In this document: in pieces, positions 7,771 to 11,308 of the stretch
How positions within the stretch are numbered: the stretch's first letter is position 1
How the letters are laid out: the number at the start of each line of letters is the position of its first letter
Assembly: GCA_964538515.1 (NCBI GenBank)
Contig: CAZIEW010000098.1
Location: 1 to 11,308, forward strand
From: CALBZH01 sp964538515
Lineage (GTDB): Bacteria; Desulfobacterota; Syntrophobacteria; Syntrophobacterales; Syntrophobacteraceae
Length of the DNA: 11,308 nucleotides
Direction: 5' to 3'
Translations under genes and position numbers: made by a program
Notes under the pieces: model-generated
Database searches by the model: none
What the model was told of the DNA's origin: nothing
Seen by the model: the letters and a program-made list of their open reading frames with translations, nothing else

Positions 7771-8525
7771 CAACAGTGAGGCCGACGAAAACCTATCTCG
7801 AGCCCCATCGCTTTTATCGCGTCCAGCATCTGAAGAAGAGCGGGTGGGTGAGCTTTCAAGTCCGCTACCGTGAGACGGATTTGTGGATTCGCGCACGGAA
7901 GGATCTGAGCGAGGAAGCACTCGAGGCAGTCATGACCATACGCCGACAAATCGAGCTGTACATCGCGGCGCATCCGGTGTTCCTGACCGCCCTCGAGCCT
8001 CTACCGCAAGACGCGCTCGCACCCGGAATCGTCCGACGCATGCTCTCGGCCGCAGACTCTGCGGGGGTAGGTCCGATGGCGAGTGTGGCGGGGACGGTCG
8101 CTCAGGCGGTCGCGGAGGCCTTAAAGCCTGTGAGTCCGGAGATTATCGTCGAAAACGGTGGCGACTGCTATTTCGACCTCGGTGAGCCTATCCAGGTGGG
8201 GCTTTTTGCGGGACCCGACTCCCCGTTTTCTGGGAGACTGGGGCTCCGGCTCGGCAGGGAGCGCTTTCCACTGGCCATCTGCACGTCGTCTGCAACGGTG
8301 GGCCATTCCCTGAGCTTCGGGAAGGTGGATGCCGCAGTGGTCCTATCGAAAGATGCGTCGCTTGCCGATGCGGCTGCCACAGCCGTGGGGAACCTGGTCG
8401 GGAGCGCTCGCGACATCCAGATGGCACTCGACCACGCCAAGTCGATGCCCGCAGTCGAGGCTGCGGTGATTGTCATTGGCCAACATCTCGGGGCCTTCGG
8501 GGAGGTGGAGTTGACTCCGCTCTGA
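7767..8525 (+). CDS. UPF0280 / COG2122 protein, ApbE-like, possibly linked to sulfide assimilation
   Basis: The 252-residue product looks like the UPF0280 family, distant relatives of the flavin transferase ApbE. Features seen are HRFYR near the start, the glycine-rich GVGPMASVAGTVAQAVAEAL (101-120), IIVENGGDCYFDLG (126-139, similar to the NGG strand of ApbE), CTSSATVGHSLSFGK (172-186), and ADAAATAVGN (200-209), which resembles the metal-binding ADAxATA motif of ApbE. No signal peptide or lipobox is present, so unlike ApbE it should be cytoplasmic. From memory of the literature, a COG2122 protein of Methanosarcina (MA1715) assists sulfide assimilation and homocysteine synthesis together with COG1900 proteins; whether that holds here is inference. 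The ATG at 7767 shares bases with the guaA stop (ATGA), so translation is probably coupled. A GTG at 7761 would add two residues. Its biochemical reaction is unknown. Confidence 0.82.
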   Translation: MTTVRPTKTYLEPHRFYRVQHLKKSGWVSFQVRYRETDLWIRARKDLSEEALEAVMTIRRQIELYIAAHPVFLTALEPLPQDALAPGIVRRMLSAADSAGVGPMASVAGTVAQAVAEALKPVSPEIIVENGGDCYFDLGEPIQVGLFAGPDSPFSGRLGLRLGRERFPLAICTSSATVGHSLSFGKVDAAVVLSKDASLADAAATAVGNLVGSARDIQMALDHAKSMPAVEAAVIVIGQHLGAFGEVELTPL

Positions 8526-8608
8526 CGGAGATTGGGTGGCGGGCGTGACAGGAAGATTGAGAAACCGAGCACCGGCGTCCGTATTCCATTCTCCCCCTCT
8601 CCGTGCTT

Positions 8609-8631
8609 CCCTATCTCCCTTCCCCCGTCCC
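8609..8631 (-). other. Potential G-quadruplex motif
   Basis: Read on the minus strand the bases are GGG-N2-GGGGG-N2-GGG-N5-GGG, which satisfies the standard four-tract rule with loops of 2, 2 and 5. It lies in the 214-base spacer between the COG2122 gene and the phosphoesterase gene, inside a pyrimidine-rich tract (about 8586-8636 on the plus strand) that holds only a few purines. A further run of five G (8593-8597) lies 11 bases away. The motif is seen directly; folding and function are untested. Confidence 0.5.
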
Positions 8632-8637
8632 TCCTCG
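8610..8637 (+). repeat. Pyrimidine-rich intergenic block, copy 1
   Basis: CCTATCTCCCTTC at 8610-8622 recurs exactly at 10160-10172, and CTCCTCG at 8631-8637 recurs at 10172-10178. Here eight bases separate the two parts; in the second copy they overlap by one base. Both copies lie just after the apparent end of a gene cluster. Low complexity means chance similarity cannot be excluded. Confidence 0.35.
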
Positions 8638-8649
8638 GGGGGAAACCGG

Positions 8650-8679
8650 TTGTGTTTTCGTCCGGTCTTGGGCTATAAG
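8650..8679 (+). promoter_or_regulatory. Candidate sigma-70-type promoter before the phosphoesterase gene
   Basis: TTGTGT (8650-8655) and TATAAG (8674-8679) are separated by 18 bases and lie about 60 bases before the ATG at 8740. Both boxes are imperfect, and only the position in a spacer supports them. Confidence 0.3.
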
Positions 8680-8739
8680 CTTCTCCAATAAGCCATACGA
8701 ATTGCCGATCCAGCCCAATCACTCCGAACGAGCGCTGTG

Positions 8740-9216
8740 ATGAAGATAGTGGTGATGTCTGATACCCATTTGAACTATGCTACCGAAGAGCTTGAGAAGA
8801 TTTGCAGTCGCTTCTGTGACGGTGCGGATTTGGTGATCCATTTGGGGGACTGGGCTCGCGGGGGCATTCTCAACTTCATGGAGACGTATCCCCTGGAGGG
8901 CGTGTGCGGCAACATGGACGACCATGTGATCCGCGAACGGCTTCCATCGAAAAAGGTGATCCGGGTCGGCGAGTTTCGGATCGGCATGACCCACGGCTGG
9001 GGCTCGGGACAGGACCTTCCCCGGCGACTGTTGAGTGAATTTCAGGACGTGGACGCGATACTCTTCGGGCACACGCATCAGCCCCTGGTAAAAAAGAACC
9101 ACGGTGTTCTCCTGTTCAACCCCGGATCGCTCTTTCTTGGACGCGGCACGCATGCGCAGACCCTTGGCATCCTTCATGTGAATGAGGAAATAAAAGGAGA
9201 AATCGTCGTTCTGTGA
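8740..9216 (+). CDS. YfcE/MJ0936-type metallophosphoesterase
   Basis: Calcineurin-like phosphoesterases of this small class use two divalent metals to hydrolyse phosphodiesters; the natural substrates are mostly unknown. The 158-residue product contains the full metal-binding set in order: SDTHL (Asp-x-His, about 8-10), HLGDW, the GNMDD form of the GNxD motif, MTHGWG and FGHTHQP. The NPGS motif near the end is also typical of YfcE proteins, and the length fits the family. The ATG at 8740 gives the usual MKIVVMSDTH beginning; the adjacent GTG at 8737 adds one residue. No strong Shine-Dalgarno sequence is visible before either. The gene stands 214 bases after the COG2122 gene and 54 bases before the HIT gene, so it probably opens a new transcription unit. 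There is no signal peptide, so it should be cytoplasmic. Confidence 0.88.
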   Translation: MKIVVMSDTHLNYATEELEKICSRFCDGADLVIHLGDWARGGILNFMETYPLEGVCGNMDDHVIRERLPSKKVIRVGEFRIGMTHGWGSGQDLPRRLLSEFQDVDAILFGHTHQPLVKKNHGVLLFNPGSLFLGRGTHAQTLGILHVNEEIKGEIVVL

Positions 9217-9270
9217 TGTGTCGCCCAGGCGAATTACGGCAACGCGAACGGGAGGTGGAGGGAAACATAG

Positions 9271-9771
9271 ATGGAGAATCTCTGGGCTCCGTGGCGAATC
9301 GATTACATCCTGGGAAAGCGAGAGGCCTACTGCATTTTCTGCCCGGAGGGAAACGGGCACTCGGATGAGGAAAGGTTGATCCTCCACCGCGGTCCCCTCG
9401 TCATGGTGATGATGAACAAATACCCTTACAACAACGGCCATCTGCTCGTCGCTCCTTGGAGACATGTGGCTTCCCTCGATGAGCTTCAGGACGGCGAAAT
9501 GCTCCACATGATGCGGTGGCTGGACAAGTGCACACAAATTTTGACGAAAACCATGAGACCGGACGGCTTTAATGTCGGCTTGAATCTAGGCACGGCTGCC
9601 GGCGCCGGCGTTAAGGATCACCTGCACTTTCACGTTGTCCCTCGGTGGAATGGTGACACGAACTTCCTAATGGTCTTCGGGGAGGTCAGGAGCATTCCGG
9701 AGCACCTGAGACAGACCTATTCCCGACTGCTGCCTTATTTTCAGGAGGAGCGCCTAGATGCGTCTGTTTAA
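9271..9771 (+). CDS. HIT-family protein, Ap4A phosphorylase/hydrolase-like
   Basis: HIT proteins hydrolyse or transfer nucleotides through a histidine intermediate. This 166-residue protein begins with LWAPWR, a hallmark of the bacterial branch that includes the mycobacterial Ap4A phosphorylase Rv2613c, and has a CIFC pair at 21-24 that often binds zinc. The triad HLHFHVVPRW (117-126) supplies His117, His119 (the expected nucleophile) and His121 with the trailing Trp. MNKYPYNNGHLLVAPWRH is the conserved nucleotide-side strand and turn. The start is well fixed by GGAGGG at 9257-9262, eight bases before the ATG. The gene ends inside the beginning of lapA (14-base overlap), which implies coupled translation. 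Substrate choice, for example Ap4A or adenylylated compounds, cannot be read from sequence alone. Confidence 0.92.
   Translation: MENLWAPWRIDYILGKREAYCIFCPEGNGHSDEERLILHRGPLVMVMMNKYPYNNGHLLVAPWRHVASLDELQDGEMLHMMRWLDKCTQILTKTMRPDGFNVGLNLGTAAGAGVKDHLHFHVVPRWNGDTNFLMVFGEVRSIPEHLRQTYSRLLPYFQEERLDASV
9743..9748 (+). promoter_or_regulatory. Ribosome-binding site inside the HIT gene for lapA
   Basis: AGGAGG occurs within the last codons of the HIT gene, nine bases before the lapA ATG at 9758. It supports a real 14-base gene overlap. Confidence 0.7.
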
Positions 9772-10132
9772 GCTCTTCACGACCTCACTGATGCTGGGCT
9801 TGATTGGGTTGTTCTTCTATGAAAACGCGACCGTCTTCAAGACCAATCTCCCTTTCACCCTCGATTTATACATTCGCGAACAGGTGAATTGGACGCATCC
9901 ACTCTACACGGTTCTCGTGTTTGCGGTACTCGTGGGCTTTCTGACGGGGATCGGGGTTATGCTCAAGCCCTACCTCCACATGCGCCGCATGCTTGCCCAG
10001 GAGCATCAGGAAAAGGAAAAGCCATCGGCGTTGCCTCACCCTCCTCCATTAGCGCCCTCGGAAGGAAATGCCAACGAACAAACCATCCAGACGGCGGGTA
10101 CCGAGTCGGATCTTACGCGCCAGGACCCCTGA
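9758..10132 (+). CDS. LapA-domain (DUF1049) small inner membrane protein
   Basis: The 124-residue product has two hydrophobic segments, about 7-22 and 50-69, separated by a polar stretch with the NLPFTLDL strand typical of the LapA/DUF1049 domain. A basic, charged helix (PYLHMRRMLAQEHQEKEK, about 71-88) follows, then a Pro-, Glu- and Thr-rich tail of some 35 residues likely to be disordered. In E. coli, LapA works with the TPR protein LapB in the membrane to control lipopolysaccharide synthesis through LpxC and FtsH; whether that applies here is inference. The usual lapB partner is not next door: an unrelated HDOD gene follows after 236 bases. The tail is longer than in E. coli LapA. A perfect AGGAGG fixes the start. 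Confidence 0.8.
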   Translation: MRLFKLFTTSLMLGLIGLFFYENATVFKTNLPFTLDLYIREQVNWTHPLYTVLVFAVLVGFLTGIGVMLKPYLHMRRMLAQEHQEKEKPSALPHPPPLAPSEGNANEQTIQTAGTESDLTRQDP

Positions 10133-10159
10133 TCGCTTTGTAGAGACTTCCCACTTTTT

Positions 10160-10178
10160 CCTATCTCCCTTCTCCTCG
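10160..10178 (+). repeat. Pyrimidine-rich intergenic block, copy 2
   Basis: This stretch carries CCTATCTCCCTTC and CTCCTCG, both also present at 8610-8637. It lies 27 bases after the lapA stop. The G-quadruplex potential of copy 1 is not retained here. Confidence 0.35.
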
Positions 10179-10225
10179 ATCTCAATTGGTCGTCATTTTC
10201 TCAGGCAGCCAATGATTTGCACAGA

Positions 10226-10242
10226 CTGGTTCACTTATTGCT
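10226..10242 (+). promoter_or_regulatory. Candidate sigma-54 promoter upstream of the HDOD gene
   Basis: CTGG at 10226-10229 and TTGCT at 10238-10242 place the invariant GG and GC exactly ten bases apart, as sigma-54 promoters require. The middle of the -24 box departs from consensus (TTCA instead of CACG). The -12 box is also one arm of a small inverted repeat, TTGCT-TAT-AGCAA (10238-10250). The site lies about 130 bases before the ATG. No activator site was recognised. Confidence 0.3.
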
Positions 10243-10353
10243 TATAGCAACTCGCCGACGGCTCATGGGGAGTATTCGGCTTGTATGGGGACGCCCCCAA
10301 CCAGCTCAATGCGCCCGACTGCTTTGGTGATTGCAACATTGCTGAATTCCATT

Positions 10354-10359
10354 GAGGGA
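10354..10359 (+). promoter_or_regulatory. Ribosome-binding site deciding the HDOD gene start
   Basis: GAGGGA stands nine bases before the ATG at 10369. The upstream in-frame ATG at 10285 has no such sequence and would add 28 residues unlike the family. Confidence 0.55.
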
Positions 10360-10368
10360 ACAAAGACG

Positions 10369-11217
10369 ATGACCCAGCCTCGATCCGTAGCCGAGAAGAT
10401 CGTGCAGGCAACGGGGGATCTTCCCACCATGCCGCACGTTGCGAACCTCGTCATGGAAAAGCTTTCCGACCCAAACGCCACCGCCAAAGACCTTCATACG
10501 ATCATCTCCCAGGATCAGGCCCTGGCCGCACGCGTGCTCAAGATAGCGAACTCCCCGTTCTACGGATGTGCCCGCACCGTCACGAACCTGACAGATGCCT
10601 TGGTAGTCATGGGATTTGACAGCATCCGATCGTTGGTCGTGGCCTCGGCCATGCAAGACTTCTTTAAGAAATTCGGATTGGCGGAGAAGCTCCTGTGGGA
10701 GCATTCGATCGCCTGCGGGGGAATTGCCAAACGGGTAGCCAAACGGGTTAAGTATTCAAAAATCGAAGAGGCCTTTCTTGCAGGCTTGCTGCATGACATC
10801 GGCAAAGTAGTTCTTAACCTGAAGATGCCTGATCAAATGCTCCAAATCGTTCAGGATGTCTACAATGATTCCACACATACCTTTATTGAGATAGAGGAAA
10901 AAACCTTCAGCTTTAATCATGCCCAGGTTGGAATGCTCATAGCAAGGAAATGGAATTTTACGGACACAATTGAAGAGGCTATTGGTTATCACCACTATCC
11001 TGAAAAGGCCAAAATCCTTCCAGTATTGTCCTATATAATCAGTCTTTCCAATTCTCTTTGCCACAAACTCGAGATAGGTCCCACACGGAATCCTGACCTG
11101 AACGTGTCCGAGCTGAGATCAACCAAGGCTTTAAAGATCACTCCCGAGAGCGTCGAGGAATTGCTTGCAGACGCGGAGGAGGCGGTGAAGTCGCAGGAAG
11201 GCGGACTCGGACATTGA
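10369..11217 (+). CDS. HDOD-domain signalling protein
   Basis: HDOD proteins (PF08668) are HD-related regulators common in deltaproteobacteria and often act in two-component, chemotaxis or second-messenger pathways; many are thought to lack enzymatic activity. The 282-residue product is essentially a single HDOD domain. It opens with LPTMPHVANLVMEKLSD (18-34), the usual start, then has ISQDQALAARVLKIANSPFYG (46-66). Several HD-type residues remain: His112 in WEHS, LLHDIGK (141-147), His184 in FNHAQVG and His208-His209 in GYHHYPE. The position where HD phosphohydrolases often have a late Asp reads SLSNSL (225-230). The C-terminal 40 residues are polar. Base composition changes inside the gene: about 10801-11040 is near 39% GC by hand count, while the flanks sampled exceed 50%. 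No kinase, GGDEF or receiver domain is fused to it. The function is unknown beyond signalling. Confidence 0.88.
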   Translation: MTQPRSVAEKIVQATGDLPTMPHVANLVMEKLSDPNATAKDLHTIISQDQALAARVLKIANSPFYGCARTVTNLTDALVVMGFDSIRSLVVASAMQDFFKKFGLAEKLLWEHSIACGGIAKRVAKRVKYSKIEEAFLAGLLHDIGKVVLNLKMPDQMLQIVQDVYNDSTHTFIEIEEKTFSFNHAQVGMLIARKWNFTDTIEEAIGYHHYPEKAKILPVLSYIISLSNSLCHKLEIGPTRNPDLNVSELRSTKALKITPESVEELLADAEEAVKSQEGGLGH

Positions 11218-11308
11218 CTCCGGCACTTGAAAACCATTTGAACATGGCCTTAAAGGAAGCAGCGGGTTGCATGCCCCGGTTATGCAGGGCTTGGTCACCC
11301 AGGGAGCA
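11218..11308. other. Right-end non-coding stretch with no supported feature
   Basis: The 91 bases after the HDOD stop contain one open frame from an ATG at 11244 to the edge, without a Shine-Dalgarno sequence or a recognisable product. No terminator with a T-run is visible, and only a weak 5-base inverted repeat (TGCAT/ATGCA) occurs. Confidence 0.4.

Noticed and set aside
10211..10246. Eleven-codon leader-peptide-like frame (MICTDWFTYCL) before the HDOD gene
   Set aside because: There is no convincing ribosome-binding site, no run of one regulatory amino acid, and no attenuator hairpin after it. The possible sigma-54 site overlaps it.
10285..10368. 28-residue N-terminal extension of the HDOD protein
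   Set aside because: The upstream ATG lacks a Shine-Dalgarno sequence, and the inner ATG has one and matches the family start.
11244..11308. Start of a further gene at the right edge
   Set aside because: Only about 21 codons are visible, with no ribosome-binding site and no recognisable sequence.

Overview
This window is about 11.3 kb of bacterial chromosome with dense, mostly housekeeping genes. It holds no RNA genes, insertion sequences, phage genes or CRISPR arrays that I can see. The coding sequence is moderately GC-rich, Shine-Dalgarno sequences are usual, and GTG and TTG starts occur. A six-domain ribosomal protein S1 gene followed by sppA, together with a COG2122/UPF0280 protein typical of anaerobes, suggests an anaerobic deltaproteobacterium (Desulfobacterota, perhaps near Syntrophobacterales). 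That placement is inferred from gene order and family content, not from a marker tree.

Layout. Positions 59-1831 encode ribosomal protein S1 (rpsA). A 103-base spacer with a strong hairpin leads to sppA (1935-2786), a membrane-anchored signal peptide peptidase. A YciO/YrdC (Sua5-like) gene on the minus strand (2824-3438) converges on sppA. A plus-strand cluster then runs from 3627 to 8525: a Ppx/GppA-type phosphatase, guaB (IMP dehydrogenase), guaA (GMP synthase) and a COG2122/UPF0280 protein whose start overlaps the guaA stop. A 214-base spacer with a pyrimidine-rich, potentially quadruplex-forming tract precedes a YfcE-like metallophosphoesterase (8740-9216), a HIT-family nucleotide hydrolase/phosphorylase (9271-9771) and a small LapA/DUF1049 membrane protein (9758-10132) that overlaps the HIT gene. 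After another spacer, with a possible sigma-54 promoter, comes an HDOD signalling protein (10369-11217). The last 91 bases hold nothing I can support.

How the genes fit together. guaB and guaA carry out the two steps from IMP to GMP. The phosphatase just upstream belongs to a family that hydrolyses polyphosphate or pppGpp, so it may tie guanine nucleotide supply to the alarmone or phosphate response. COG2122 proteins have been linked to sulfide assimilation and homocysteine synthesis in anaerobes, and its coupling to guaA is the least expected juxtaposition here. The phosphoesterase, HIT and LapA genes look like a second, looser transcription unit.

I found no clear new multi-gene system. The observations most worth a second look are the guaA-COG2122 coupling, the rpsA-sppA hairpin, the intergenic pyrimidine/G-quadruplex element that recurs in part after lapA, and the AT-rich core of the HDOD gene.
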